DNA from: Aquanectria penicillioides
Lineage: Eukaryota > Ascomycota > Sordariomycetes > Hypocreales > Nectriaceae
Direction: 5' to 3'
Length of the DNA: 64,000 nucleotides
NCBI GenBank assembly: GCA_003415625.1
Contig: PYIU01000002.1
Span: 7,593,475-7,657,474 of the forward strand
Part shown: positions 10,924 to 22,169 of the stretch, piece after piece
Layout: every line of letters starts with the position of its first letter
Position numbering within the stretch: position 1 is the stretch's first letter
Translations under genes and position numbers: made by a program
The notes under the pieces: model-generated
What the model saw: only the letters and a program-made list of their open reading frames with translations
Databases searched by the model: none
Told to the model about the DNA's origin: nothing

Positions 10924-12340
10924 ATGCGTTCGCAGCTCGCCTCTGTGCTTCTCCTGCCCAATGCCGCTTCCGCCCTTGTCGTTACAGACAAACTGTTCTG
11001 TGGCATCAACTCCCTCATTATCAAACAACTAAAAGCTACTGCATCTGCTACATCCTATTGCTCTAGCTACCTCTCCATCCCCACGCAGACCAAGTACGTG
11101 GCCAGATATTTGTCTTGAATTGAAATGTGCAAAATCTGATGCGAGGTTCTTAGGACCACTACCATCACCGTCACGCCCACCCCCATCACCGACACTGCAT
11201 CCATCACGTTAACCGTGGATCCCGTGACGAGCGTCCACACTGACGTTCAGCACGTTACTGTGACCGAGACAACAGTCCAGACTGACACCTCGGTACGAAC
11301 CAACAGACCCGGAAAAGTGCCTTGCTAATCCCGGGAAACCGTAGATTGCCACAGCTACTTCCACGTCAACAACGTCCACCTTCACCATTACTTGCCTTAA
11401 CAGTGCTTACACTGCTGGGGCTACTGCTTCCAGCCTGGAGAAGCGCGGTGGAAATGCTATTCCAGCCTGCTTCCCAGCCACCTGGGTCAAGTCTCAAGTG
11501 TCCCAGGCTTGTTCGTGCTTGTCAATTCCTACCCCGGTTACAACGCTCACGAGGTTTCAAACACTGGCTCCCGTGACAGTCACTGTTACCTCCACAGACT
11601 ATGCCACCCCAGTGGTGGATGTGTAGGCAGAGTCCCAACAAGATAGCAAAGCCAAAAGGTGTAATTTCACTAACATGTACAGCACCATCACGACTAGTGC
11701 CACATCTACTGAGACTTTTACTTCAACCGAGACAACTACATCGACTACCACGGTGATCGCCTATGCCGTGGCAACAACCATTGCTTCCAACGGCATCGCT
11801 TATCGCAAGTACACCCACAGCTTCAATGCCGATAGCGATGATAGTGGATTCACGTCGTCATACTTCAAGGCTCTGACCGCGGAGCTTAGCGGGACCATTG
11901 AGAACCTAAACTTTTACACTCCCAACTGGCCATCCGGCAGCGAGACACTTACTCTGTCTGATGGTACTAGCTTTGCCTCAGGATATTCAGCACTCGTATT
12001 TAACGGCTTTTTCATCGCCCAAGAGACTGGCACATACACCGTTTCCACATCGAGCAGCTACATTGACAACTACGGCTACCTTTGGACTGGAGACAACTCT
12101 TATAGTGCTTGGTCTGATTCCAACACCGCTTACCAGGCCAGTCGAACTGAGGCAGGTTACTTTGGTGGCTCTACAACCTTCACCATGAGCAAGGGAGATG
12201 CTGTTCCCATCACTTGGTTGTGGGCCAATGGAGGTGGTGTTGGACGCAGTCACTTCCAAATTCAGACTCCAGGCGGTCAGACGCTTTCCACCACGACTGG
12301 ATACTTTGTTAAGGCCTGTGACTCTGGTATCTTTGCATAA
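10924..12340 (+). CDS. GLEYA/PA14-type cell-surface adhesin
   Basis: Four exons (10924-11093, 11154-11292, 11345-11622, 11683-12340) give 414 residues. A signal peptide (MRSQLASVLLLPNAASA) is followed by a Thr/Val/Ser-rich stalk expected to be heavily O-glycosylated and by a dibasic LEKRGG site (Lys136-Arg137) of the Kex2 type. A cysteine-containing segment and a second Thr/Ser tract come next, and the last ~180 residues form the GLEYA lectin-like domain. Marks of that domain are the opening IEN-x-NFYTPNW, GYSALVFNGFFIAQETGTYTV, the DNYGYLWTG strand that replaces the canonical GLEYA pentapeptide, and the closing WLWANGGGVGRSHFQI. The family consists of secreted or wall-bound carbohydrate-binding adhesins. 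No GPI signal is present at the C-terminus (ACDSGIFA), so the protein may be released or held by its stalk. Confidence 0.87.
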
Positions 12341-12554
12341 ATCACGAATGGATCAAACTTTCTTGCTCATAGATCGAGACCACTGTAATCAGTAAGAGAT
12401 CAAGACAAGGAGCCACATGAAAAACACGTTCTTGTAAATAGACTTCATTCTGTTTAAGAAATCGAGTGCCTACACAGTAGGTTTGAAGTCCAAACACCAA
12501 ATGTACAGAGCATCCCGCGGAGACATGCATGTTTTATGTCACCTCCCCACAAGG

Positions 12555-12899
12555 CTACTCGCCCATATTTAAGGCAGAACCAGACAGTTCACTTTTGTCT
12601 TGGTTTTCTTCACTCTCCAATGACGTACTGCGCGCCTCCTGGGGGCCGTTTGACTTCTTTCCTGGCAGCTTAAAATCTGCCGCAAACTTCCTGAGCTCCT
12701 CCCGTGAGCTTAGGTAGATTAGGTCGTCTCGACTTCCGATGTAGGGCATATTTCCAGCCACCCTGAGCCTGTCGCTCTCTGTAGGAACTTTCGATGGCAC
12801 CTTGAACGTCGAAGCAAAGTCTTTGAGGTCTTGGAAGCCCCCGTCTTTGTCTGAGCTAGTCATTTGCAGCTTCGTTTCTTTTGTCGAGGGCTGGGTCAT
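12555..12899 (-). CDS. Small hypothetical protein with a duplicated motif
   Basis: A 114-residue hydrophilic protein from the Met at 12899. I do not recognise its family. It contains two imperfect copies of one short unit, FQDLKDFASTFKVPSK and REELRKFAADFKLPGK (pattern L-K/R-x-F-A-x-x-F-K-V/L-P-x-K), about 45 residues apart. The first is preceded by a Ser/Lys/Asp-rich stretch and the second followed by an acidic Ser/Glu-rich tail. There is no signal peptide or membrane segment. The internal duplication and clean frame argue for a real gene, but there is no outside support. It is convergent with the GLEYA gene, whose stop is 215 bp away. Confidence 0.45.
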   Translation of the reverse strand: MTQPSTKETKLQMTSSDKDGGFQDLKDFASTFKVPSKVPTESDRLRVAGNMPYIGSRDDLIYLSSREELRKFAADFKLPGKKSNGPQEARSTSLESEENQDKSELSGSALNMGE

Positions 12900-14905
12900 A
12901 CTGGGCTGGAATATGGTATGCTGGAAACCTAAGTCATTCACTCTGGGTTGTTTGAGTGAGAGACTTGACGGGAGGATGTCGGTAGTTTGTGATACGCCGC
13001 GTGTATATGTAAGGTGGTAGAATGATAAAGCTTATCATTAACCCCCTGCAAACTGAGGGGTTATGTATGCAAGATGCGGTTGCGCTGCTGTGCTGACAGG
13101 TGGCCTTTTCTGGCCTTGGCCTTCGTTCAGCCCCATCAACGAAATGGGAACTATTGGATTATGAGTCGTTTAGGATGCCGTAAACTGCCAACTTATTGAT
13201 TTCTGGTTGCTTTCGACAGACAATCCAAAAGCACAGAATGCGTAGATGCACCTCGGACCCAAATATCTCTAGGCAAATAATGCTCTGTAACAGTAACAAG
13301 GGCAGTCATCCTGTTGGTGAGTTAAATTGGCCTCCACTACCTACCTATGCCGGAATACTCAGTTATTGCGAATTATGGAGACGAGTAGAGACGATTGGGA
13401 GCTGTTAAAGATGGTACAGACTACCAGGGGAATGAGATAGACCAAAAGCGTTGTCGAGAAGCTGCTCTTCCCTGCGCCGGAAGCCGGTGTAAGTGTATAG
13501 CAGAAGGCATGATACGTCGGAAGATCGCGATAAGCAGCCCAGTGTGCTTGGTTGAGTGTCGAGGTTAACTCATCCAGATGATGCGGAAGGTAGATACGCC
13601 CTAGAATGTAGTATTTTCTTACGCAATGGCAAGACCGCAAAATGAGAATGATGCGACAGCTACTGGTGTGTGACTGGGGCGAAAGGATTGACTAATGGCC
13701 CGTTCTGTTAGACAACTGGCTATCGACAATGAGCCATAAGTCCACCGTCGACGTCCACAGGCCCGTCTCCCGTCAGGTCCAAGACTATCTATAGTTAAGA
13801 TTTTAGAAAGACGGGGAAATTTGCACGCCTTGTGCCGGCTAAGTCGCAGGTGCTAAACCCATAACATTATCTTCCGAGGCTGTGTACTTTTTCAGAACTC
13901 GAGTGCTGGGCGTGGTGCATGTTACGTTACGAATGGAACGACAGGGCGTTTTGTCGGTGACTTGATTGTCTAACACAAAGGCCGGATATGACAGAAGAGG
14001 CTTTTCACCTCTATCTGCATGAAATCCTTTGTCATTTCAATATCGACCGGCGAAATTGGGCCTTCTGGTATGTATTACGGATCCAGCTTGACGTTTCCAT
14101 GCAACCCCCTCTAGAAAAGTAGGAAACAAGAGTTTGGTTGTGCGAGTTTACTGGCTATATTCGACTATTATAAAGGCTCATTGCTGTTATATGCCGTATT
14201 CTAATCCTTTTCGTGACTTCTGAGTGTGACATGTCTGAATTGCTAGGTATGCAGCGTGTCTCGATGGCGGAACATCAATGCGCACCCACTATGGAAGTAG
14301 TATCGAAAAGAACAAAAATAGTACGAGGTACGTTGACAGTGTTTCTGTCAATGGCCTTCTTCCTTTCATGCCCCTTTGTCCCCGTGACCATTTTTACGCC
14401 TACCTCTATAGTTCCTTATCTATGCACAAGTGTGGCTGATATTGATGACAACTCATCGCTTGATCATGCTTTCGCTTCCATGTGCCTCAATGCGGCCGTA
14501 AATTTATACTTAAAAATACCGTTAATTTAGCCGAGCCTGAGGGTAGCTTAATTGGATAGCATTCGTTATAACGTCTCATGTGTTTGCCTTGCACGTGCAA
14601 TAGGTTATATGTGGCTGCACCTATTAGACCTGCTGCGCCAATCAGCGTCTAGTCCGTCATTTAACGGAGACTGTGAAACAGGCTGTCACAAGCCATGGAG
14701 TCAGCCTCAGTTGGCTTGCGCGGCCGTTGTGCCGCCAAACGGTTCTCAGTCACACTCGAGCGTCGTAGTGCCTAGAACATAAGCCCAGACACCCCATATA
14801 TCTCCTTCAACGGTCGTCCTGTATCTCTGCATCATGATTATATGCTTTTCTTGATGCCCTCTTGTCTAATCTTCTTGCAGAAATGCATGACACTCTTCGG
14901 AAGAC
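12900..14905. other. 2-kb intergenic region
   Basis: No confident gene. A 98-residue frame at 14231-14530 (+) with one hydrophobic stretch was considered but lacks family motifs. The upstream ~120 bp of the membrane-protein gene at 14906 are pyrimidine-rich. No repeats were recognised. Confidence 0.4.
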
Positions 14906-16993
14906 ATGTCGTATTCGCCGCCATTGCAACCAACGCAAGTTATCCAGGGTAGACTAGGCAAGTGGTGGAACTTTACTGTCCATTTGCTTCCCCTTGCATT
15001 TGCTACTCTTCTTTTTTACATTAACTTTAACAAGCTGTACTGGTTTCCAATTAACGGAATCGGCTTTCAAGGCCATGGCACATTCAAAGCATCAGCAGAC
15101 AATATTCTCAACGGCCTTCAACTGGCAGCCAAACTGTACGAAATCCTGGTTCTCGCCTCGCTTAGCACCATCACCCTCGACGCATTCAGGAGGCAACTTT
15201 TCGAGGACGGAATTCCACTCGGACTTCTCTCGGGCGCCTATCGCGTATTCGACATCATGTACATGCTGAATCCTAGGTTCTGGATAGGGGCTCAACGGGC
15301 AACCTGGCTTGCTGCTCTGCTGCTGTTGAGCGTCATTCTGTGTACCTTAGTTGGGCCAGCGTCTGCAATTCTTGTTATACCCAAGTTAGGATGGTATCCT
15401 CTACGAAGAGCATTCTCAAATGTTTACATGCCAATATTCTTGGTGCATCCCGTCAAGATGTGGCCGACAACTTTGCATGACCTGTTGTGGGAAAGTGTGC
15501 CAGAATGTAAAACTCAAGCGGGTAGCCACTTTTACTACTGCCCCGCTGGTGGCTTTCCATATTTGCATTCTTGGGCAATGGGCTGGACGCACTCGGGACT
15601 TACGAACAATATCACGTTCCAAGATCCTTCAGGGACCGTAAGTCGCCGGATTGACATATGGCCCAGCGGCATATCAGGAACATTTGTTACGGGCCTAACT
15701 GCCTTGACACTGTCAACATTGGGCCAGTTCAAGAGTTACATAAGATCGTACGACGTTGGGTCCATTTCTCATGTTCAAGACTACAGACTTCGTCTTACAC
15801 CATCATCCGTTAACTATCAGCCCTTGGTACAGGCCAAATGCAATATCTGGAACCGCGAAACTGGGGGCAATATTTCAGCCGCCCCTACCATGAAGTACCC
15901 TTCAAAAGAGCTAAACTGCTTTTCTGCAAACACAACAGACGACTGTCATCGAATCCGACTTCGAATCCAGAATTGGTTTATCCGGCCGGAAATATGGCTA
16001 GGGGAAGGGCCCACATTCAGCTTTAACTCGTCAAAACTGGACACGCAGTCACAAAACGACAATTTATCTTCCTTGCTATTTCACGCGCGACTACCATATC
16101 TCAATGGTGACGTGGTTGGAATGCGCGTTGCCGCATGCAGCTTCATGGCTCACTGGATCCCTTCTGAAATCCTGGCTGATCCTACCAATTCTGAGGTAAT
16201 AGAAAGCAACATAACTGACTTGAAAGTCTTTGAAACCAAGAACACTGATGCAAAGAATTACCCTCGCGATATTTTCGGGCCCACCATACGCATTGATGAA
16301 TCCTGGATGCCATATCTCGACTTGAGGATACCGAGGAATAACAGCAACGACAGCACTACTCAATCCACACCGCAGCCTAGTGGAATATTTACCACTATAG
16401 GCTCTCTTCTTGATGCCTTATCATTCCACTTTACAAATCAAACTGGTTCTTGGAATAGCTTCGGCCCTGGTAGCTCAATTAGAGCAACCAGCGACAAAGC
16501 AGGAGATGAGATTGTGCAAGTTACATTGGAAAAGCTCACGGGAGCAATAGTCACAGACGCTATTGCAAGAACGGCAGCGTTTTATAGCCCAAACCTCATC
16601 ATTCCTGGAGATTCAGAAAATGGTAGCATTGTCGTTATAGACCTCTTGATGCGCGAAGGTGCCAGAGAGACCAAAGATGAGATCTTTAAAAACGGCACCA
16701 GGAAAGACAGTTTCGGTCAACTCTCCGATTCAACCAAAACTCCAGACCAATGGCTTGCATATGCAAGCGCAGAGCTTGCTTCAGTGGACTTCCAAGCAGA
16801 GCGCCTTGGGTATGGATATGGAAAGCCTGGGGGAGGGTTAACATTTGCAGTAGTGGTTCTGTTCATATATGTGACTACAGTCATTGTTAACTGGATTGTC
16901 GTATTGTGTTACAATGCCTATACTGTTGTTGTGTTGGAGGACTTGCAGGACCTCCTCGCCTTTGCGTGGAAGTCTCCCCCCCGCGTGACTTAA
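14906..16993 (+). CDS. Large fungal membrane protein of unknown function, C-terminus frameshifted
   Basis: A 695-residue intronless frame. Three hydrophobic segments lie near the N-terminus (about residues 23-45, 78-100 and 132-160). A ~480-residue, probably extracytoplasmic domain with many N-x-S/T sequons follows, then a final membrane segment rich in V/I/Y near residues 650-675. This layout belongs to a family of fungus-specific proteins annotated only as hypothetical; I know no function. The frame ends right after a run of seven C at 16974-16982. In the neighbouring frame a further stretch, DLKDQGVKVWDTSVWKEK onward, continues to a stop at 17139 and looks like the family's C-terminal tail. 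A one-base difference in the homopolymer would join the two, so this is either a sequencing error or a real truncation. Confidence 0.7.
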   Translation: MSYSPPLQPTQVIQGRLGKWWNFTVHLLPLAFATLLFYINFNKLYWFPINGIGFQGHGTFKASADNILNGLQLAAKLYEILVLASLSTITLDAFRRQLFEDGIPLGLLSGAYRVFDIMYMLNPRFWIGAQRATWLAALLLLSVILCTLVGPASAILVIPKLGWYPLRRAFSNVYMPIFLVHPVKMWPTTLHDLLWESVPECKTQAGSHFYYCPAGGFPYLHSWAMGWTHSGLTNNITFQDPSGTVSRRIDIWPSGISGTFVTGLTALTLSTLGQFKSYIRSYDVGSISHVQDYRLRLTPSSVNYQPLVQAKCNIWNRETGGNISAAPTMKYPSKELNCFSANTTDDCHRIRLRIQNWFIRPEIWLGEGPTFSFNSSKLDTQSQNDNLSSLLFHARLPYLNGDVVGMRVAACSFMAHWIPSEILADPTNSEVIESNITDLKVFETKNTDAKNYPRDIFGPTIRIDESWMPYLDLRIPRNNSNDSTTQSTPQPSGIFTTIGSLLDALSFHFTNQTGSWNSFGPGSSIRATSDKAGDEIVQVTLEKLTGAIVTDAIARTAAFYSPNLIIPGDSENGSIVVIDLLMREGARETKDEIFKNGTRKDSFGQLSDSTKTPDQWLAYASAELASVDFQAERLGYGYGKPGGGLTFAVVVLFIYVTTVIVNWIVVLCYNAYTVVVLEDLQDLLAFAWKSPPRVT

Positions 16994-17139
16994 AGGACCA
17001 AGGGGTGAAGGTTTGGGACACATCTGTGTGGAAGGAAAAGGTGGCCGTGAGAGCCACATCGTCAAACCATTTAACGATGGCCCTAGATGGGGAGCAGAAG
17101 GACCTTCTTAGAGTGAGAAAACTGGAGAGGTATTGGTAA

Positions 17140-17557
17140 TAGCTTGTAGCTCTTCAAGTTTTAGTAGTTTGGATACAAAAACCATCCAGATAGAGCAGAC
17201 TGTGTCAGTGAATAATCGATAACGACGACTCCATTTCATTGCTCTGCTGGGGATGCCGGGGACGGAACCTATAAATAGCTTTCCCACAGTCTAACTGTAA
17301 CGAAGCTTCACTAGCAAAAATAGCGCCTCACGTGTTCAATCGTAGCCCTCAAGTGCATAAATTGACAGCCCCTCACCTCACCACTATTGTCAGATCATGA
17401 TTCACTTCAATTTACCTCATAAATTTTGGCAACTGAATCGTTCATAGCAGTGGCTCAACTCTCATTTTCCTTCCACCCATTATCCCATTTGCCGACCTCT
17501 TGAGCACTTTCATCTCATTTACATCATCAAGAAGACACCGCCTTACTCGTGAACATC
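17140..17557. other. Intergenic, promoter of the small conserved gene
   Basis: About 420 bp with a CCTATAAATAGC TATA-like element at ~17268-17280 and C/T-rich tracts at 17460-17520, immediately before the start at 17558. No coding content is visible. Confidence 0.4.
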
Positions 17558-17983
17558 ATGACCGAACAACAAGGAGTAGCGGGAGTTGAGGCGGAGCGCC
17601 GTCCACGTGTCTTTCCAATTGCATATCCACTGACCTCCTCTTGGGATATTGCTATTACCTCATCAGATTATGACAAACTGGTCAAAGGCTTCCAGCCAAT
17701 AGCCATGGAGGATAGGTGGCTCTGTTGTGCCGATATTCCTGATACGCAAGGGAATTTTGTGGTTCACATGTATAGAAGCTGGACTGGACGCGAACAGTTT
17801 CGACTCTCCATCTCCCGTACGGTCAAAGCTTTAGGCTCAGACGACAAAACGGCGAAGGGAGCCACAATCAAAGAGATTACGTGGGAAAGGCGTAAGGATA
17901 AGCCTCATACGACAGAGGAGGACGCGAAAGACTTGGCTACCAATATCTGCAATATTGTTTTGGGCTGCAAGTTGGGTCAATAA
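17558..17983 (+). CDS. Small conserved fungal protein of unknown function
   Basis: A 141-residue intronless protein from the Met at 17558 (MTEQQGVAG). It has no signal peptide or membrane segment and should be soluble. The segment DRWLCCADIPDTQGNFVVHM followed by YRSWTG and E-x-F-R-L-S-I resembles a recurring pattern in small fungal hypothetical proteins (D-R/K-W-x-x-x-A-D-x-P-D-x-Q-G-N-x-V-x-H-M-x-R-S-W-T-G). The family therefore seems conserved, but I know no function. It follows the membrane-protein gene on the same strand at a distance of ~420 bp, with its own TATA-like element. Confidence 0.6.
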   Translation: MTEQQGVAGVEAERRPRVFPIAYPLTSSWDIAITSSDYDKLVKGFQPIAMEDRWLCCADIPDTQGNFVVHMYRSWTGREQFRLSISRTVKALGSDDKTAKGATIKEITWERRKDKPHTTEEDAKDLATNICNIVLGCKLGQ

Positions 17984-18477
17984 TGCTTCGGGCCCGTCTC
18001 TACCAAAGTAACTGAAACTAAATCAACAATACTCGCCGCAATATTCGTCATATCGACTGTTGTGCTTGATAATAGTGAGGGATCTGTGTAGATGACTAGA
18101 CGAATATCGAGTATGTGCTTGTCCATTTTCGAAGTATAGATTGGGATAAATTCTTTGCATCTTTTATTGCAGTTTTTCGAATCGCTCGCTTTTAGGGGCA
18201 ATTTTGCTAAACGCTAAGCCCGGTACGGACGTAATTGGCTTATTGATCTTCCGGAAAGGGCATTCTGCTTTATGGTGTACCACGGTTCAAATGACACTGT
18301 AGCACACTGTACACCCCGTTGGGGACTGACTATGGTGGATCCGTCCTTCTCGGGCTTTCGGGTTGATATTATTACGAGCTCCCAGAATAAATCTGCTCAC
18401 CCCAAGGTGCCCCCATTCCCCCAAACGTTGCTCCGTACACAATCATTTTTATCTCCTTTTAACACTTTAAACTTGCC
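17984..18477. other. Intergenic
   Basis: About 490 bp containing the 3' end of the small conserved gene and the promoter of the alpha/beta hydrolase. C/T-rich stretches occur at 18400-18470. No other content was found. Confidence 0.4.
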
Positions 18478-19335
18478 ATGCCCTCACCGACGATTCTCAA
18501 AGCCGATCGGTGCTGGCCGCTGTGGGCTGAAGACTCCCTGGATGGCGCCTTTGATCTTGACTTGCCAGGCAACACTTTGGACAACGCAGTTGTTACCAAA
18601 GTTGATCGCCCATTTCTCTTTGGATATAGCCCAGAAAAGCCAAATGGTCGAGGCGTACTTATTCTTGGAGGGGGCGGTTACGTTCAGCTAATGGTTGGCC
18701 GTGAAGGCATTGCAGTAGCAAAGTGGCTCAATAGCTTGGGCTTCTACACCTTCGTTCTTGTCCATCGATTCCCAAATGTCCGTACCAGCGCCCAAGCACC
18801 TGTGGACGATGCCAGACGCGCGCTCAGGTTAATGGAGGAGAGTGGGCTTGCACATTACGGCCTGGGAATTTGCGGCTTGTCATCTGGTGGCCATCTCGCT
18901 GCTGCTCTTCTTGCCGAATACCCTCAGCAATGGACTTCTCCCGTTCTCGAAGTCCCAAAACCTCAATTCGCCATTCTGGGATATGGCCCTATCTCGACAA
19001 ATGCTGTGGGCCGCACTGTTGTCGCTGATAAGCCTGCCCTTCCTCCGGTAGAAAAGCAGGCACTGTACGATATGGTGCAGCCGGACGTCCAATTGAAGAC
19101 ACCGGCTCCTCCGACGTTCATTGTATATTCCAACAATGATCCAGTTGTACCAGTTACTAATGCCTACCGCCTTGCTGAGGGAATATCAAAGAGTGGAGGA
19201 TCTGTTGAACTTCATATTTTTGCTGATGCACCTCACGGCTTTGGTCTTGATACACCTGACCTCCCTGTGTCGAACTGGCCGTCCATGTGTGAGGCTTGGC
19301 TGCGACAGCGTAATCTAATAGAGAGAAGCAAATGA
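18478..19335 (+). CDS. Alpha/beta hydrolase (acetyl-esterase/lipase-like)
   Basis: A 285-residue, intronless alpha/beta hydrolase of the acetyl-esterase (Aes/xylan-esterase-like) group, predicted to hydrolyse short-chain esters. The oxyanion-hole segment is GGGGY at residues 64-68. The nucleophile elbow is G-L-S-S-G (Ser135), and the other triad members are Asp221 in YSNNDPVVPV and His253 in DAPHGFGLD, all at normal spacing. There is no signal peptide, so a cytosolic location is expected. Length and motif arrangement are those of bacterial-type small carbohydrate esterases, and the lack of introns contrasts with the many-exon neighbours, so an origin by horizontal transfer is possible but untested. 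Confidence 0.85.
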   Translation: MPSPTILKADRCWPLWAEDSLDGAFDLDLPGNTLDNAVVTKVDRPFLFGYSPEKPNGRGVLILGGGGYVQLMVGREGIAVAKWLNSLGFYTFVLVHRFPNVRTSAQAPVDDARRALRLMEESGLAHYGLGICGLSSGGHLAAALLAEYPQQWTSPVLEVPKPQFAILGYGPISTNAVGRTVVADKPALPPVEKQALYDMVQPDVQLKTPAPPTFIVYSNNDPVVPVTNAYRLAEGISKSGGSVELHIFADAPHGFGLDTPDLPVSNWPSMCEAWLRQRNLIERSK

Positions 19336-20188
19336 GGTTGTAAGACATTTAAAAGACGAACCATAAAGTTTCAAGATCAAATATCAACCGAGGCTCTTTT
19401 AGTGTTTTCATCAAAAAGTTAAACGTCAGAAATGCCATGACTCACTTCATTCTTAGACTAGGCCATACTTCGAGGGAAAGACGAATTTAAAGAAATTGGA
19501 ATAGCCGATCACTTTTAGTACACAATCGCTGTGAATAAACTGTCACAGTACTTTTAGCAATGATTTACTTACTAAGGACTTGATTTATTTGTAGATCATT
19601 GTTTTCGTGCAGAAGGATCGTTTTCCATTGCGCGCACATTGTCAAACCTGCGGATCTAATCAACAAAGTCCTATCCTCCACGAATTGTGTAGAAGTGAGG
19701 GCATGATCCTGGTTGTAATCAAGGATGCTAACTTTGAAGCTATTTGTGCCGGGCACAACTGGCCGGAAACCTTTGACCAATGGAGATGGATAGGCAAAAT
19801 GTAAACTGCGCGAACGATCAACTCACAACACTGATATTAAGCTTATCAATGCAATGATTTCTTCCACATCATAATAAAAACTAATTTCAATCAATACTAG
19901 ACCACTGTCTGGGTATGAACGGAGACGCTATCACATGTCTAATATAGTGCTCCTCGCAATAACATTAGACTTAGTGCTCTTCAACGCAGGAAGACCTAAG
20001 ATCGTGATAAAATACATCGTCGATTGGAAATGATGGAAGGTCAAAAATACGGGAATCTGATTATTGGTACTAGAACTACCGCACATCTGGTTGTTGTATA
20101 TTCCTCTCTGATCGTAGAATTCATAGATGTGCTGCGCTCTGTGGAGCCAAAACAAAATCGTCTTCATCCCAGCTTGATCTCATCAAAT
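19336..20188. other. Convergent intergenic region
   Basis: About 850 bp of moderately AT-rich DNA between the 3' ends of the hydrolase and the GH43 gene. Only short frames without motifs are present. Confidence 0.4.
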
Positions 20189-21378
20189 TCATACAGGCTC
20201 GCTATAGACATGATCGAAGGCTACTGGAGTACCAAAGTTCGGTGATCCATCGCTATGTGTTCCCAAAAGCTGGATTTCGGTATACCTTGTATCATCGCAG
20301 GCACCAGTGGGGTTGGACGTGGCACTAAATCTCAGTCATTAAAATTTGATAGGGCTAATATTGAGTAGACACTTACTGATAAACCAGCCATTGTTGGTTT
20401 CCGGAGGGACTCTGGAAGAACGAGTTGTGACCGGTGCCGTAGTTCCCGTTAGCACTGCTAAACACGCAGCCGCTGGATTTTGTCCAGGCAGATGCGCTTG
20501 TTGGGCTTGAGACCCCGTTCCATTTAAGTGTCCCGATGCAGTAGCTATATTCATATTAGCCAAATCAAATCGTAAATGATGTCCAGGACCATGTACTATT
20601 GTGTCCAGCAATCAGATGCTGAATATGCCAAATATGTTGATCCATCCCAGTATAGTGCCGCAGGTCCCTCATTGACCGGGTTCCCTTGAGTCTCCCAAGA
20701 TTGCGTGGGTTGAGAAATAACGTAGATTGAACCAGAGACAGAAAGACCATCTGAGCTAAGTTGCTGCAAGCAAATGGATTGATGTTCGACACCGTGGAAA
20801 CAAGATGTAGCAAGGAAATTACCATAGGTAGAAAATCGGAGTACTGTAGCATCAATTGCCCAGTCTGTTGTCATTTGGCCGACATATGTATAGGAGTCAT
20901 CCCATGCAGATGTTCCGCCTAGGAGCGTTGAGTGCCATAACGGGGCAAGATTTGAAGATTACTTACCTTGAGCTACATGGACTCTCTGGCCATTCAAATC
21001 AGTGCTGTCTCCAGCAGTGAAATACAAAAGCCATTTATTGTTGATCCAGTGGATTTCTGGAGCCCAAACATTGCAGCATCGGCTGGCTACTGTGGATGAG
21101 TAGATGGTCTTCTTGGTCGCGGTTTTCAAGCCCGCAACAGTCGTGGACCTCGCGATTTGAACATTGGTCCACGAAGTTGTAAGTAGATAACTGCATTTCA
21201 GTTAGATAATTCGTTGAAAACGGCATCATTCTCATTAGACATACTAGTATCCGTCACCGCTAAGTGTTACAAAAGGATCAGATCCACTAGGATTACGGAT
21301 CGGGTTTGTCCAAGCGGCGGAAGAGCCAAAGACGCTAAAAGCGCCCAGCAAACCTACAACCCATGAAAGAAACTTCAT
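20189..21378 (-). CDS. Secreted GH43 glycoside hydrolase (arabinanase/arabinofuranosidase type)
   Basis: Five exons (21245-21378, 20967-21190, 20597-20918, 20377-20544, 20189-20324) join in frame to 327 residues. A signal peptide (about residues 1-22, MKFLSWVVGLLGAFSVFGSS) leads into the five-bladed beta-propeller of GH43. The three catalytic acids are in place: Asp34 in SGSDPFVT (general base), Asp142 in WAIDATVL (pKa modulator) and Glu203 in PVNEGPAAL (general acid). Characteristic blade motifs are CCNVWAPEIHWINNKWLLYF and GTGHNSFFQSP. Such enzymes act on arabinan or arabinoxylan side chains; the exact specificity cannot be read from the sequence. The gene is intact and its start is fixed by the signal peptide. 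Confidence 0.9.
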
Positions 21379-22169
21379 GCTATTCAATTCAAGTAATTGC
21401 AAAAACGATGCTGAATGCCATAATTCAACTCCCTTGACCTAAGGAAGCCAGCCATTTTGTATATAAGCTGATCGACACCAGCGACACAACCACGTGACAC
21501 GATTACAACAGTGAGAGTAGTTTCCACAAATAGGACGACAGCGCTTAGATCTTTGATGCTTCTAGCCTGAGCGAGCGTCCGGAGGTTAGATGCCGTAGCA
21601 AAAATGGATAGAAGCGTAGAGAATAAGTTCATGATAAAGCTACATCACGCGGGTGGCGGGTGGATCTCGAGGGCTCACTGGAGCGGCTGTATTGACTGTG
21701 AGACTTGCCTCTCATTTTTTCCGGCCATTTCCTTAGGTATCATTGATATGGACGAAATTGAAGGGATTGTGAGTCTAAAAGTCTCCTCGATTGGAGGACG
21801 CACTTCTTTCTCCGCAACCTTATTTCCCCGCTTGAATAAGATTGCTGCGAAAGGTTTTATTTATAGTATTGGTTATGAAGGATGTGAGATGTAATTGGAA
21901 ATATGAGACAGTCCATATTCCCGAACAGAACTGTCAGAGACGATGGGATGTTCTGTTCGCTGCCCTCCTGCCATCTGACGCTAACGATTTAAGCATCAAG
22001 ACAAAATCTTTCTTTCAGCATATTTAGCTATACGCCAACCAATGCGCCCAGAAATATATGTATTAATCATATGGAATATTGCGAACTTCAACGATTCCTG
22101 AAAGTGCTAACCCAACTATTTTAGTATGTCAAGCCACTTGTAGTGCTTCCTGTTGTCTCGGGTTCTTAC
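21379..22169. other. Intergenic, GH43 promoter side
   Basis: About 790 bp, with a TATA-like TTTATAT... on the minus strand near 21457-21462, upstream of the GH43 start. No gene or repeat was identified. Confidence 0.4.

Noticed and set aside
14231..14530. 98-residue frame with one hydrophobic stretch
   Set aside because: No family motif, no signal-peptide-like start, and one of many frames of this size expected by chance.
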